A DNA stretch of 64,000 nt, taken from the NCBI GenBank assembly GCA_019694165.1, contig JAIBCL010000006.1, positions 1-64,000 of the forward strand, written 5' to 3'. The stretch is from Verrucomicrobiaceae bacterium (GTDB lineage: Bacteria > Verrucomicrobiota > Verrucomicrobiia > Verrucomicrobiales > Verrucomicrobiaceae). Positions 15,878-25,428 of the stretch are shown one piece after another. How positions within the stretch are numbered: position 1 is the first letter of the stretch; each line of letters opens with the position of its first letter. The position numbers and the translations under genes were made by a program. The notes beneath the pieces are model-generated. The model was given only the letters and a program-made list of their open reading frames with translations, was not told where the DNA came from and ran no database searches.

Positions 15878-17951
15878 TCAGGAGCGACTTTTGTTCTTTG
15901 TGTTCTCATCCATCAGCGATGATCGCACTACTGCTTCGCGCCGTTTTCGTTCCCACGCCTCTTTTAACAGGCTCACCACACAGATTCCCGGTAGTCCGAT
16001 GCAAATCGCCCGCACGACGAAGTACAAATGAATTCGCCAGCCCCATGAGGTCCAACTGGCCGGCCACTCCATCTTTCGGGGGGCGCCAGCCGCGAAGTCG
16101 GACGGAGTGATCGGCGCATCCCTCGCCCACGCGAGCGAAAGGAAGGCGCCGACGACCACCGTGACGACGCAGATGAATCGTCCGAAGCTTCCAAGGTTCA
16201 TCTTTGCGCGGAAATCGCGCTGGAGGAGCGAACACGCCAAACCCACGCCGCCGACGATGAGAATGCCATCCAGCCAAAATCTACCCAGCAAAAGCCACCT
16301 GGGGGTCTCCGCTGAAAGTCGCTTCAATTCATCGATGCGCACAACCTCCATCCACCAGCCGATAACAAAGCATCCAAACGGCAATAGCGGCAGAAACACG
16401 TTTGCGCCTGGGCTGCGAGCGGACGGGTAGAAGCGCAGGCGACAGATCATCTCGAGCAGGAGCGATGGCACGGCCAGCAGCGAGCCGAGCTTCAGCGATT
16501 GCATCGCTTCGAGTCCGGGAACAAAACGCAGGAACGACAAAAGGTGCAGGCCGATCCCGATCACAAAGAGCCGCCAAGCCCACACGGAGTGAAATCCCAT
16601 GCGCCCCAGGCTGCCCACGCGGCGGGCGATGCTGCCGGCCCGCAAAATCAGATAACTCGTCGCGCGCCACGCTCCCGTCTCGTCCTTCGCCAATGTCACG
16701 GTCTCGTTCGCTTCGCTCATGCCATCGAAACGGCTCTTGAACTTTACCGTCGCCACTTTGCCACCGACGGACGGTTGCGAATCCGCGCTCAGCTCACGAG
16801 AGACCACGCCACCTAGCGGCGTGCGAATAGCCAAGCCCTTCTCAGTCCACAGTTTGCTCGTCACTGCCTTCTGGAAAGATGCGTGTGCCGCCTGCCACGC
16901 ATCGCCATACTCACCGCGATCCATGATCGCCAGCCATGTGCGCGAGACGGATTCTTCATCGGCTGGAGGGCTGCTCTGCGAGACTTTCGTAACCTCCGCC
17001 TTCAGATCACTCGCCGTTTGCCAGCGCAGCTCGGGCTTGGAGTTCAGAGCGCGCAGCACGACCTCGTCGAGCCGCACATCGATCTGCACGCGCTGTGATG
17101 GCGGCGTGAGTTTTGCGCCCGGTGCCTCGCCAGTGAGCAGTTCATAGAGCACCACACCGAGCGAGTAAATGTCCGCGCGATGATCAACATGACGCGGATC
17201 CGTCATCTGCTCCGGCGCAGCGTAGCGTGGGGTGCCGACAAGGTGTGACGCAGACATTCCTGTCTGCCCGCTGTTTGAAGACTCACCAGCCGTGCAGACA
17301 GGAATGTCTGCATCACTCTTGAGCATCTTCGCGACCCCAAAGTCCGCGATCTTCACGCGGCCATCTTTGTCGAGCAGCAGGTTCTCCGGTTTGATGTCGC
17401 GATGCACGATGCCGTGATCGTGCGCGTATTGCAGCGCGTCGCACACCGGCGGCACGATGGCGAGCGCCTGCTCGGGCGTGAACCGACCCGCGCTCATCGC
17501 CTGACGAAGGTTTACGCCATCGACGATCTCCATCAGCAGGAAGTAAAAGCCGCCCGATTCACCGAAGTCATGAATCGTCACGATGTTCGGATGGCTCAGC
17601 GTCGCGAGCGCGCGTGCTTCGGTGGCAAAACGTTCCGCAAAGCCCGCCGTCTGCACCAGCTCAGGCGCGAGCAATTTCAACGCAACGAGCCGTCCCCAAG
17701 AACTCCCGCGCCTTGTAAACCACGCCCATTCCGCCGCGACCGATCACTTCGATCACCTCCAGCTCAGGAAACGCCGCCGCCACTGTTTCGAGCGAAGGCG
17801 CACCTGTCTTCGGCATCTTCAGCGTCTCGTCCTCCGTCACGAACGCCGCATTCGCCGGCAGGCAATGCGGGCACAATCCCTGCGGCGCATCGTCCGTGAG
17901 TGGTTGGTGACACTTCGGGCACGTCTGGGGAGCGAAAGAATTCTCGTTCAT
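15878..17951 (-). pseudogene. Membrane-anchored Ser/Thr protein kinase, frameshifted
   Basis: An N-terminal zinc ribbon (CPKCHQPLTD ... GLCPHCL, residues 11-31) is followed by the glycine loop GRGGMGVVYKA (71-81). The frame then fails at about base 17693: TTGGGGACGGCTCG has one more base than needed to join the next frame, which resumes with LVALKLLAPEL, including the catalytic Lys. Downstream are HRDIKPENLL, DFGVAK, the APEQ motif, a DUF4019-like domain (TWLAIMDRGEYGDAWQAA and following) and about four C-terminal membrane segments. A palindromic repeat lies inside the activation loop. It is either inactivated, a sequencing error, or rescued from the TTG at 17680 without the glycine loop. Confidence 0.75.
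17245..17316. repeat. Nested palindromic repeat element, copy 2 (inside kinase)
   Basis: Two 23-base arms (17245-17267 and 17294-17316) are inverted with one mismatch around a 26-base loop. Each arm is itself palindromic, CAGACA-TTCC-TGTCTG and its complement. The element is in frame and encodes a peptide of the form DADIPVC ... GQTGMSA between DFGVAK and VGTPRYAAPEQ of the kinase, i.e. in the activation loop. Confidence 0.85.
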
Positions 17952-17978
17952 GCCACCTGTTGAGAAGAAGCCGATCAC

Positions 17979-18328
17979 GAGGTTACATGCTGATGGAAGT
18001 TTTTCCCGCAGAGATAAACTCTTTCCGGGTTACCGGGAGCACTCTTGATCAACCGCATTCCACGACGAACGCACCAATTGCGAATGGGCGATCATATTTG
18101 AGGCCATTCAACTACCAGCGTAGCGGTGCCCGTCGGCCACGAATGCGATCTGGTCACCCGCGCCCGCCGTCTTGTCCCCACGGACGGGTTGCACTTCGTC
18201 TGGCACGGCGTCGTCGGGACGATCAGAGAACTCCTATCGCTCTCGCGCACCAGTGTCACCAAGGAAAGGGGCTGCTGGCATGCCCGGTGTCGAGGCTGGT
18301 GCCTGATTGAAGAACGTATCACCGCGCT
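17979..18328. other. Divergent intergenic region, no feature recognised
   Basis: This 350-base stretch separates the minus-strand kinase gene from the plus-strand XRE gene. Short frames cross it but none has a coherent composition. It must hold the promoters of both flanking genes; no strong -35/-10 pair stood out. Confidence 0.4.
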
Positions 18329-18772
18329 TTGCCTTTTTGTCACTTCGAGATTTGGGTGCCTGCCTGCCGTTTGAAAGCGTTGACGTTGAGAAAGAATGGC
18401 CTTATCGAGCGACCAATAACGCTTGGGGAGCATCTGCGGAACCGGAGGTTGGTTTTGGGGCTGCGGCAGCAAGACGTCGCCCGCCGGCTGAACACCCAGC
18501 GCGAGGTATATGAGCGATGGGAGCGAGACGAACGTGTACCAGTGGTTTCGGTATGGCCAGGGATCATTCGCTTCCTCGGCCGCTACCCGTTCGCCCTTTT
18601 GTCAGACGCAGATTTGGTGTTGATGGCACGACGGGTTCAAGGCACGTCTCAGAAGACTCTGGCAGGTAGGGTAGGCGTGATTCACCAAACACTCCGGGCT
18701 TGGGAACGAGGATCTGATGACATTGTTCCCAGGTTTCGGGCGCGAATATCGGCATTGGCAGAATCGTCGTAA
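18329..18772 (+). CDS. Double helix-turn-helix (XRE-type) DNA-binding protein
   Basis: The 147-residue protein contains two HTH units. The first is LGEHLRNRRLVLGLRQQDVARRL (residues about 32-54), followed by a conserved-looking ERWERDERVP and WPGIIRFLGRYPF. The second is GTSQKTLAGRVGVIHQTLRAWERG. This arrangement is typical of small XRE-like regulators common in verrucomicrobia and planctomycetes. The true start may be downstream of 18329, because the first 30 residues do not look structured; ITLGEHL is where homology would begin. It is an orphan gene with no operon partner. Confidence 0.65.
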   Translation: MPFCHFEIWVPACRLKALTLRKNGLIERPITLGEHLRNRRLVLGLRQQDVARRLNTQREVYERWERDERVPVVSVWPGIIRFLGRYPFALLSDADLVLMARRVQGTSQKTLAGRVGVIHQTLRAWERGSDDIVPRFRARISALAESS

Positions 18773-19295
18773 ATCAGAGGCTTGCCGTGAGGCGATAACC
18801 ACAAATACGAACGCCGAAATTGTGCGGACAGGCTCAAGGCAACAGAAGTAGCTCATTGAGCGGCGTACTGCGTTGAGGGAAACGGCAGCAGTACGATGCG
18901 CTTCGTTCAGTGGTGCCAAGGACGAGCAACAAGACGCGCAACCAGGTTTGGAAGAAGCAGGTATCTGTTCGGATGCCAGATCAAGCATTGGCGGACGAAT
19001 TGGCCGTGTAGCTCCCTTCATCGTTTCGGCCAGGGGACGAGACGTGGCGGAACCGCGATCACGAACTTTGATCGGTGTATCCTGTTGGGTTGTCGTCCCG
19101 TCTCGCTTTGCCTCGCAAACGTTTGCCATCGAGAAATCTTCCCGCAACGCATGGGGTCAAACCAAACGGCGGAGAAAAGCAGTCCGGGCGATGCCCGTCT
19201 GACTTGTTCCTCCCAGTCGCGGAGGCTCGGTGACGAAAGTGGCACACCTCGCGTCTTCACAAATCGCTCCTCTGATGGACATTCGTGGCGCTCGC
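18773..19295. other. Intergenic region without convincing genes
   Basis: About 520 bases precede the GT4 gene. Several overlapping frames of 80-180 codons occur on both strands, but all are rich in Arg/Ser/Cys without domain character and none has a plausible start context. It may include a decayed gene; nothing could be identified. Confidence 0.35.
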
Positions 19296-20462
19296 ATGAA
19301 CTTCATGCTCATCACCGATACCTTTCCGCCGTTGATCAATGGCGTTTCGCGCACATTGCAAATTCTTGCCGCTGGTCTCGCGAATGCGGGTCATCGTGTC
19401 GAGGTTGTCACCACCGTTGACGGTGGCTGCCAGAATCCGGCCGTTCAAGTCACGACGGTACCATCCATCCCGTTGCCAGGGTATCAGGGCATTCGGCTGG
19501 GCCTGACGACTTCTGGCTTTATGAAGCGACGAATGAAGGCCATGAAGCCCGACGGGGTCTATGTGGCCGTGGAAAGCCTGATGGGCGCGGCAGCTGTGAA
19601 CGCGGCGCGAAAGCTTGGTATCCGCTTCGTGACAGGGTTTCACACGAACTTCCACTCTTACATGAGCGACTACCGGGTCGGAATGTTGTCCAGCGTCGCA
19701 GAGCGTTACCTGCGCTGGTTTCACAGTCGCGCGGCGCGGACCCTGGTACCTTCATCGACGGTGGCCGAGAATCTACGCCAGATGGGAATCCGTCGCATCA
19801 ACGTGATGGGGCGCGGTGTTGATTCCGCACTGTTTCATCCTTCGAAGCGAAACCACGAACTGCGAGCATCCATCGGAGCCACGGACCAAACGCCGGTTGC
19901 TCTTTACGCCGGCCGCGTGGCGGCGGAGAAAAATCTCGAGCTCGCGATCTCGTCCTTCCTCTCAATTCGCCGTACAAACCCGGCCGCACGTTGCGTCTTC
20001 GCCGGCGATGGTCCACGAGTCCCGGAGCTTAGCGCGAAATACCCAGAGTTTCACTTCGTCGGAGCCTGTGGCGACGACTTGCTCTCACGCTGGTACGCCA
20101 GCGCGGACGTGTTTGTGTTTCCGAGTTTGACGGAGACGTATGGGAACGTCGTCGCCGAGGCGATGGCCAGCGGCCTGGTGGTCGTAGCCTTTGCTTATGC
20201 CGCGGCGCAAAAGCTGATCCGACATCACGAGACAGGCTTTCTTGCGCCGTTTGGCGATCAGGAAACTTTCCTTTGTCATGTCACTAGCGCGCTCAATCAC
20301 TGGCACAATCAAGAGATGCGCGGAGCGGCACGGCATGCCGTGGAGCCTCTCGGCTGGCAGGAGATCATCCTCCAGTTCGAGCGGGAACTCCTCGGTGATC
20401 TGGAGTCCGTGCCGTTTGGCAAAGAGTCCCTGCAATCCCAGCTCGCACCAGCCCATGCCTGA
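19296..20462 (+). CDS. Family 4 glycosyltransferase (GDP-mannose-type alpha-mannosyltransferase)
   Basis: The 388-residue enzyme begins MNFMLITDTFPPLINGVSRT at ATG 19296 (ATG 19275 is possible). It is a two-domain GT-B protein: the N-terminal acceptor domain includes GFHTNFHSYMSDYRVG. The C-terminal donor domain has VALYAGRVAAEKNLELA, VFAGDGP and the retaining-enzyme motif PSLTETYGNVVAEAMASGLVVVA around residues 275-300. Relatives transfer mannose to lipid acceptors (PimB/MgtA-like). It overlaps the start of the following phosphoesterase by eight bases, a pairing known from glycolipid loci of other bacteria. Confidence 0.8.
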   Translation: MNFMLITDTFPPLINGVSRTLQILAAGLANAGHRVEVVTTVDGGCQNPAVQVTTVPSIPLPGYQGIRLGLTTSGFMKRRMKAMKPDGVYVAVESLMGAAAVNAARKLGIRFVTGFHTNFHSYMSDYRVGMLSSVAERYLRWFHSRAARTLVPSSTVAENLRQMGIRRINVMGRGVDSALFHPSKRNHELRASIGATDQTPVALYAGRVAAEKNLELAISSFLSIRRTNPAARCVFAGDGPRVPELSAKYPEFHFVGACGDDLLSRWYASADVFVFPSLTETYGNVVAEAMASGLVVVAFAYAAAQKLIRHHETGFLAPFGDQETFLCHVTSALNHWHNQEMRGAARHAVEPLGWQEIILQFERELLGDLESVPFGKESLQSQLAPAHA

Positions 20463-21318
20463 AAAACTCAAGCCACGATTCAAGACGATCTTCATCTCCG
20501 ACTTGCATCTCGGCGCAGCCGACTGCAAGGCGGAGCAGGCCAGCCACTTCCTCCGTCACTCGCAATGCGAGAAGCTCGTGATGAATGGCGACATCATCGA
20601 TGCCTGGGCGCTGCTGCGCGGCGGGAGATGGGAGAAGCCCCACACGCACTTCATCCGGACCGTGCTGCGGAAGATGGAAAAGGAGAATACCGAGGTCATC
20701 TACACGCGTGGCAATCACGACGACGTGCTGGAACGCTTTCTGCCCATCGCGATCGACAACCTTTGCATCGTGCAGGATCACATCCATGAGTCGCCTCATG
20801 GACGGTATCTCGTCATTCATGGAGACGGCTTCGACCATGTGACCACGAATCACAAATGGGCGGCGAAGGTCGGTGCCATCGGTTACGACACGCTCCTGCG
20901 CATCAATCGTCTCTACAACGTGTGGCGGCAATGGCGTGGGAAGCCGCCCTTTTCCTTCGCAAAATGGGTGAAGGCACGGGTGAAGGGCGCGGTCAGCTTT
21001 GTCGGCAAATACGAAGAGCAGCTTCAGCAGCTCGCCACCGAGAAAGGCTGCCGCGGTATCATCTGCGGCCACATTCACACCCCTGCGGACAAGAAGGTCG
21101 GCGACGTCCATTACCTCAACTCCGGCGACTGGGTGGAGTCCCTCACCGCAGTCGTGGAGCATCTGGACCGCACCTTCGAGGTCATCACATATGACGAGTG
21201 GTGCCGCCGCACGAACCGGCAGCCGCGAGGCACGTCCGGTTACCTGGATGCGGATGATGACGCCGACGATTCCATCGCCGATCTGCAGGGTGCGTTCGAC
21301 GCCGGAGCCGCCGCCTAG
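20455..21318 (+). CDS. LpxH-like UDP-2,3-diacylglucosamine diphosphatase-family metallophosphoesterase
   Basis: The 287-residue protein starts at ATG 20455 inside the GT4 stop region. It carries the full calcineurin-like motif set: DLHLG (residues 16-20), NGDIID (44-49), GNHDD (86-90), HGDGFD (122-127) and the closing GHIHTP near residue 203. LpxH-type enzymes hydrolyse UDP-2,3-diacylglucosamine in lipid A synthesis. Proteins of this subgroup paired with GT4 enzymes often act on other lipids, so the substrate here is uncertain. The C-terminal 25 residues are acidic. Confidence 0.75.
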   Translation: MPEKLKPRFKTIFISDLHLGAADCKAEQASHFLRHSQCEKLVMNGDIIDAWALLRGGRWEKPHTHFIRTVLRKMEKENTEVIYTRGNHDDVLERFLPIAIDNLCIVQDHIHESPHGRYLVIHGDGFDHVTTNHKWAAKVGAIGYDTLLRINRLYNVWRQWRGKPPFSFAKWVKARVKGAVSFVGKYEEQLQQLATEKGCRGIICGHIHTPADKKVGDVHYLNSGDWVESLTAVVEHLDRTFEVITYDEWCRRTNRQPRGTSGYLDADDDADDSIADLQGAFDAGAAA

Positions 21319-21475
21319 ATTTGACGGCGGCGCATCGCACCGGCGAAGTCCCTGCCTGTGCCTGACAGATTTGTAACCCACCCATCATGGCGCCCACCCG
21401 CGCGCTTGTCATGCTGCGCGTACCATCGGCCTTTGCGCCGCCTCTCGTCCCTCGGAGCACCCAGCTTTCACCGCC

Positions 21476-21739
21476 ATGCCGCGCCCCTCGAAATACTCGC
21501 CCGCCGAAAAATCGTTCTTGTTGAAGACCGCTCGCGCGCTGCTGCGCGAGGGCGTCAGTCGGAAAGAAATCTGCACCCGACTGCAACTTCAGAATGCCAT
21601 GCTCACGTCCTGGCTGAAGCAGGAGGCGCTTGATGCGATGTATCCGCCCATGCCTTCAGTCTCGCTGCGGAACCGCGCGGCTCACTTTGCCGTCTCATCG
21701 CATCAACGGCGCTTCTCCCTTGGCGCATCTCCGCCGTGA
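21476..21739 (+). CDS. Small HTH-like protein, transposase-related or regulatory
   Basis: The 87-residue frame begins MPRPSKYSPAEKSFLLKTAR and has a helix-turn-helix pattern (ALLREGVSRKEICTRLQLQNAMLTSWLK, residues 21-48) of the type at the front of IS3/IS630-like transposases and small regulators. The second half has biased composition. No transposase core or inverted repeats lie nearby, so it is either a free-standing HTH protein or a remnant. Confidence 0.4.
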   Translation: MPRPSKYSPAEKSFLLKTARALLREGVSRKEICTRLQLQNAMLTSWLKQEALDAMYPPMPSVSLRNRAAHFAVSSHQRRFSLGASPP

Positions 21740-21826
21740 CGGATCTGGCAGGTTGGGCCGACGGATGGCAACGAAGGAGTTGCCCTGCAATCTTAGATTG
21801 GGCGCACGCTTGTGCTTCATTGCGGG

Positions 21827-22069
21827 ATGGCTTTGCAATTTCCATCCGATCTCCCGCCAGAGCAGCGTCAGAAGCCGCCTTTCGATTACGAGACCATGTT
21901 CTGCGGTCTCCTAATGGGTCTGGCCGTGCTGGCGTTCGCCGCCTGCCTGTTGCTCGTCATCAATGGCAAGGCGGAGCAGTGGCTTCGGGAGAGGTTTGGT
22001 GTCCTTCAACTCAAGAAAGGGAGCTTCAAGCAATCGCAATCGTCAGAGGGCGCAGGGAATCCCAGATGA
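21827..22069 (+). CDS. Small single-span membrane protein
   Basis: The 80-residue frame starts at ATG 21827 (a GTG at 21812 would add five residues). A clear transmembrane helix runs about residues 24-46 (MFCGLLMGLAVLAFAACLLLVIN). It is preceded by a short polar N-terminus and followed by a basic tail ending KKGSFKQSQSS. No family was recognised. The composition of the helix argues for a real protein rather than chance. Confidence 0.4.
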   Translation: MALQFPSDLPPEQRQKPPFDYETMFCGLLMGLAVLAFAACLLLVINGKAEQWLRERFGVLQLKKGSFKQSQSSEGAGNPR

Positions 22070-22148
22070 ATCGCGCATTTGCGTTCGGGGCATCCCAGCT
22101 CGTTCGTCTCACGGCGAACACGCTGCCGAGCCTCGTGTTGGCGGAAGA

Positions 22149-22943
22149 TCACCTCACCATTGCGGCGCGCTCATGGGCGAGTTGCACGGCGGCTTCGATC
22201 TGGCGTTTCATGAGGGCGCGAGTGCCGAAGTGGTCGGCGTACATTTTGTCGCTCATCTGCACGGCGGCGTCCCAGCGCTGGCGGTAGGCTGGATCGTTCG
22301 GATCCTGCGGCGTGGGGCCGACGGCTTCGACAAATTTTTGCGTGATCGCATCGGCAGTGGCCCGCTCGTCGGCGATGGTGGCCTTTGCATCAGCGGAGCG
22401 TGGGGCCGTGCGCGCAGCCCTGACGTCGATCGCGGCAACGCTCGCATTATGCGCGTAGATGGCGGGATAAACGGGACGGGTGAAGCTGGAGGACGGGGCG
22501 GTGTTCGCCGCCGATGACGGCATGGTACCTTCACTGCCTTGCGTGACATTGCCATTCCCGGCAGGACCGGTGTTGCGGTTCTCGATTGCAGAGGAAGGCT
22601 CGATCTCGACGGGACCCGAAGTGGCAAAGGACGCGGTGCCTGACTTTGCCGCAGCAGCGGCAGGCGTCAAAGGGGAAGGCAAGGCGGCGGCAACACGATT
22701 CTGCCCGGCATGGAACGAAGTGTGTGATGGAGATGGTGTCGCATGCGTGCTCGCCTGCGCCGCAGTTGACGCCGAAGATGAAACAGCCTCAAAATTGCCC
22801 TCAGTCCGTTGAAAGGCGGCGGGTCGAGCGGCTAAGTCAAAAGCCGCCGGTGTCGTCTGTTGCAGATTCCAGACGAGCAGAAAGGTGCAGGTGGCCGCGA
22901 GGGCGAGGTTCAGGGCAACGGAGATTTTCAGCGCGCGGGACAT
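22149..22943 (-). CDS. Membrane-anchored Ala/Ser-rich protein of unknown function
   Basis: The 264-residue product has an N-terminal signal-anchor (ISVALNLALAATCTFLLVW, residues 7-25). A low-complexity Ala/Ser/Thr/Pro region follows to about residue 150. The C-terminal helical part (residues 180-264, DERATADAITQKFVEAVGPT ... AAVQLAHERAAMVR) is probably coiled. No known domain was found. It is separated from the PstS-like gene upstream by a strong terminator and has its own transcription unit. Confidence 0.6.
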   Translation of the reverse strand: MSRALKISVALNLALAATCTFLLVWNLQQTTPAAFDLAARPAAFQRTEGNFEAVSSSASTAAQASTHATPSPSHTSFHAGQNRVAAALPSPLTPAAAAAKSGTASFATSGPVEIEPSSAIENRNTGPAGNGNVTQGSEGTMPSSAANTAPSSSFTRPVYPAIYAHNASVAAIDVRAARTAPRSADAKATIADERATADAITQKFVEAVGPTPQDPNDPAYRQRWDAAVQMSDKMYADHFGTRALMKRQIEAAVQLAHERAAMVR

Positions 22944-22986
22944 AGTGGGAAATGACGAACGATGAATGGAGAAGGACGAACGACTG

Positions 22987-23028
22987 AAAAAGAATGCTGG
23001 CCCCGGTGAGTGATCACGCGGGGCCAGC
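22987..23028 (-). terminator. Rho-independent terminator of the PstS-like gene
   Basis: On the minus strand a 9-base-pair stem (GCTGGCCCC with GGGGCCAGC; arms 22996-23004 and 23020-23028) is followed by ATTCTTTTT. It lies about 50 bases past the stop at 23081. The 15-base loop contains the small palindrome GTGATCAC. Confidence 0.8.
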
Positions 23029-23080
23029 GGGTTGAGAGTCAGTATTGTTCTCGCATAGGACGGCGCAGGCCGTCAACCAA

Positions 23081-24406
23081 CTAGGGGCCGACGAGGCCGC
23101 CGTCTTCCGAACGGGAAACGAGCATGGTGTTCACGTCGATGCCCGAGGGAGCGGCGGCACCGAAGGGCTGCATGTTCGCACCCATCTGGGCGATGATGGC
23201 ATCGCGCACGCTTGTCTGGCTGTTGGCACCCGTGCTGAGCGTGCCCGCCTTGTTATAGACGTGGAGGTAGCCCCACTCGGTGTATTTGCCGTTGCGTACG
23301 TTGTCCGTGCTGAACGCAACACCGTTGTAGGTCAGCTCCTTACCACCATTGTTGACGGCGGTGAGCGCATCACCGAGGCCAAGGTGAGCGACGAGGATGA
23401 TGCTCGATCCGGGCACCGTGCCGAGGGTTGTGCCCGTGCCATTCTTCAAGGTGACGGTGGCGGCCATCGTGGAGGAGAGTGCATTTGCAACGCTACCGCC
23501 GCTCGTGAATCCGCCATTGCCTTCGTTGGCATGATTGAGCGTGTTGGCCGGAGGGCTAGCTTCCTGGGCGGTGCCCGGCCAGACGCGAAGCTCGGCGATG
23601 GACCCATTCAAGCCTGGCAGCGTAGCGGTTGCGGCGACCACTGTGGACGGACGATACTGCGCAACGATACGGGCCACACCGTAGCGGGTCTCGGCGAGCT
23701 GGGTGCCTCGGGTGCCGGAGCCGTTGTCACGACCGGTGGCGTACACCGTGTTGCCAGCATCAGCCGGATTGCCCGTCACGACCGAGAGATCCACCGTGCC
23801 GCCCGAGAAGAGCAGCTCGTGGAGCTGGTCGGTGATGTTGGTGATGTTCGCGTTCAGGGCGCTCTCCTGAGCGACCCACTTGAAGGGAATCACACCGCCG
23901 ATGGCTTCCTCAAAGGTGACGCCTGCCACGGTAGGATCTAGAGCGATGGCGGAGTCCGCATACACGTCCGAGCAGGCCACGGTTGGGGTGACCGAGACGG
24001 TGGCGTTGTTGCTCTTGGCTGTGCCGAAAGTGGAGGTGCCATTGCAAGCGCCGAAGGTCGCGGTGGCGGGGTCCACCCAACCAGCCGTGGTGGCGGGAGA
24101 TGCCTTCACGTCCTTGAGGCCGTTGATGGAGCCGGACCAGTTGCAGTTCACCGTGTGAGCGACAGCACCGATGGTGCCTTTGAAGCAGACCTTGCCCGCG
24201 CCGCTGAGCTGGGAAGCCGTGGCGGCCGTCGCGGTGGTGGTGCCGGTCTGGACGGCAGCCGTGCAGGTGCCCGCATCGAAGGCCGCGACGATGGCGGCGT
24301 GCGTGACGGAACGGAACGCGGTGGAGCCGGTGATATTGACCGTCACCGCCTGGGCGAACGGGGCCGACATCGCGATGGCGGCGAGGATGAGTTTTGAGTT
24401 TTTCAT
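23081..24406 (-). CDS. Secreted PstS-like substrate-binding protein
   Basis: The 441-residue protein has a signal peptide (MKNSKLILAAIAMSAPFAQA, residues 1-20). The first mature strand VNITGSTAFRSVTHAAI corresponds to the GSTAxx phosphate-contact region of PstS-like periplasmic binding proteins. A later GRDNGSGTRGTQLAE resembles the second phosphate-binding loop (R-x-D-x-S-G-T). It is longer and more Thr/Ala-rich than ordinary PstS (about 330). No Pst ABC transporter genes are nearby, so it may be a surface or secreted phosphate binder rather than part of a permease. It follows the PEP-CTERM gene by 57 bases on the same strand. Confidence 0.65.
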   Translation of the reverse strand: MKNSKLILAAIAMSAPFAQAVTVNITGSTAFRSVTHAAIVAAFDAGTCTAAVQTGTTTATAATASQLSGAGKVCFKGTIGAVAHTVNCNWSGSINGLKDVKASPATTAGWVDPATATFGACNGTSTFGTAKSNNATVSVTPTVACSDVYADSAIALDPTVAGVTFEEAIGGVIPFKWVAQESALNANITNITDQLHELLFSGGTVDLSVVTGNPADAGNTVYATGRDNGSGTRGTQLAETRYGVARIVAQYRPSTVVAATATLPGLNGSIAELRVWPGTAQEASPPANTLNHANEGNGGFTSGGSVANALSSTMAATVTLKNGTGTTLGTVPGSSIILVAHLGLGDALTAVNNGGKELTYNGVAFSTDNVRNGKYTEWGYLHVYNKAGTLSTGANSQTSVRDAIIAQMGANMQPFGAAAPSGIDVNTMLVSRSEDGGLVGP

Positions 24407-24463
24407 GATGAGAGGAACTGAATGAGGTGTGGGTTGATCAAGACTGGATGAATGGTGATGGAA

Positions 24464-25318
24464 TCAGGCTTTCTTGGTGTTGCGGCGACGGCGGAAGATG
24501 AAGCCCATGGCGCCGAAGCCGAGAAGCAGCGCGCGGCTGGGCTCTGGAGCAGCGGCGTAGTTCGGAGCGACGGAGAATCCGACGTTGCCGGAGTCGTCGA
24601 TGTGGAACGTGCCTTCGTAGGAACCGACCCGGAGCGTGCCGGTCGGATTCGCACCGGTGGTGGTGCCGAGAACGCGGAAGAGATCCAAAGCCGTGCCGGC
24701 GGTGCCAGCGGCGAAGTTTCCTTCTGGCGTGCCACCGTTGGTCGAAGTGAAGGCACCCCAGGTGTTGGAATAGCCCGTGTCGTCCCAGCTCGTGCTTCCC
24801 GCACCACTGGAAGGCATGATCGTCGCGTTGGCGAGGCTGGTCGGCGTCGCGGCCGCGAACTCTCCTTGCACCGTGACCATCTTGCCCGCCGCAGCGGTCA
24901 AATTTGTTGCGGAAACAGTCTGCCCGGTGACGCCCCATGCCGTGGTCTGTGTACCGACGGTCGGCTCAGCGCGACTGACGTAAACCGTTTGGCCCGGATC
25001 TCCATTGACTACGCCAGCGGAGGTGAGGTTGGCGCGGACACCGGCCACTTCCCAGAAGAGGTCGGCCTGAGTGGTCCACCCGGCTCCGAAGGCGGTGGTG
25101 AGGTCGGAGTTGATGTTGACGATGTTGGTGATGTCGGCGGTGGCGTCACGATAGTTGGTGGCCGCGCCGACATTGACGAGATAGACGCTGGAGCTGCTCG
25201 TGGAGCGAAAGCCCAGGATCAGATCTCCAGCCGTGAAGGTGACCGCGGCCTTGGCCGGAGTCACAAACGCCGAACCCGCGATGGCGAGGAGGGCGATGAG
25301 TGTGTTTCTGATTTTCAT
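24464..25318 (-). CDS. PEP-CTERM sorting-domain exported protein
   Basis: The 284-residue protein starts at ATG 25318 with signal peptide MKIRNTLIALLAIAGSAFV (cleavage near PAKA). The C-terminus is a textbook PEP-CTERM tripartite signal: APEPSRALLLGFGAMG followed by FIFRRRR, i.e. PEP motif, hydrophobic helix and arginine cluster. Such proteins are cut by an exosortase, which must be encoded elsewhere. The mature region is Gly/Thr-rich and beta-type, with no recognised domain. It is divergent from the repeat-protein gene at 25490 and probably cotranscribed with the PstS-like gene. Confidence 0.85.
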   Translation of the reverse strand: MKIRNTLIALLAIAGSAFVTPAKAAVTFTAGDLILGFRSTSSSSVYLVNVGAATNYRDATADITNIVNINSDLTTAFGAGWTTQADLFWEVAGVRANLTSAGVVNGDPGQTVYVSRAEPTVGTQTTAWGVTGQTVSATNLTAAAGKMVTVQGEFAAATPTSLANATIMPSSGAGSTSWDDTGYSNTWGAFTSTNGGTPEGNFAAGTAGTALDLFRVLGTTTGANPTGTLRVGSYEGTFHIDDSGNVGFSVAPNYAAAPEPSRALLLGFGAMGFIFRRRRNTKKA

Positions 25319-25428
25319 TGGGTGGTGTGTGGATGCTTGGTTTTTTGGTCGAGGAATGCCCGGGGCCATCAGGTGACCAAGGCGCGCCATTTGTAGCGAT
25401 CTCACGCTCCCATCGCGAGAAACTTAGG

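Noticed and set aside
18896-19420. A 174-codon plus-strand frame overlapping the GT4 start
   Set aside because: Arg/Ser/Cys-rich, no domain pattern, and it would overlap the well-supported GT4 gene.
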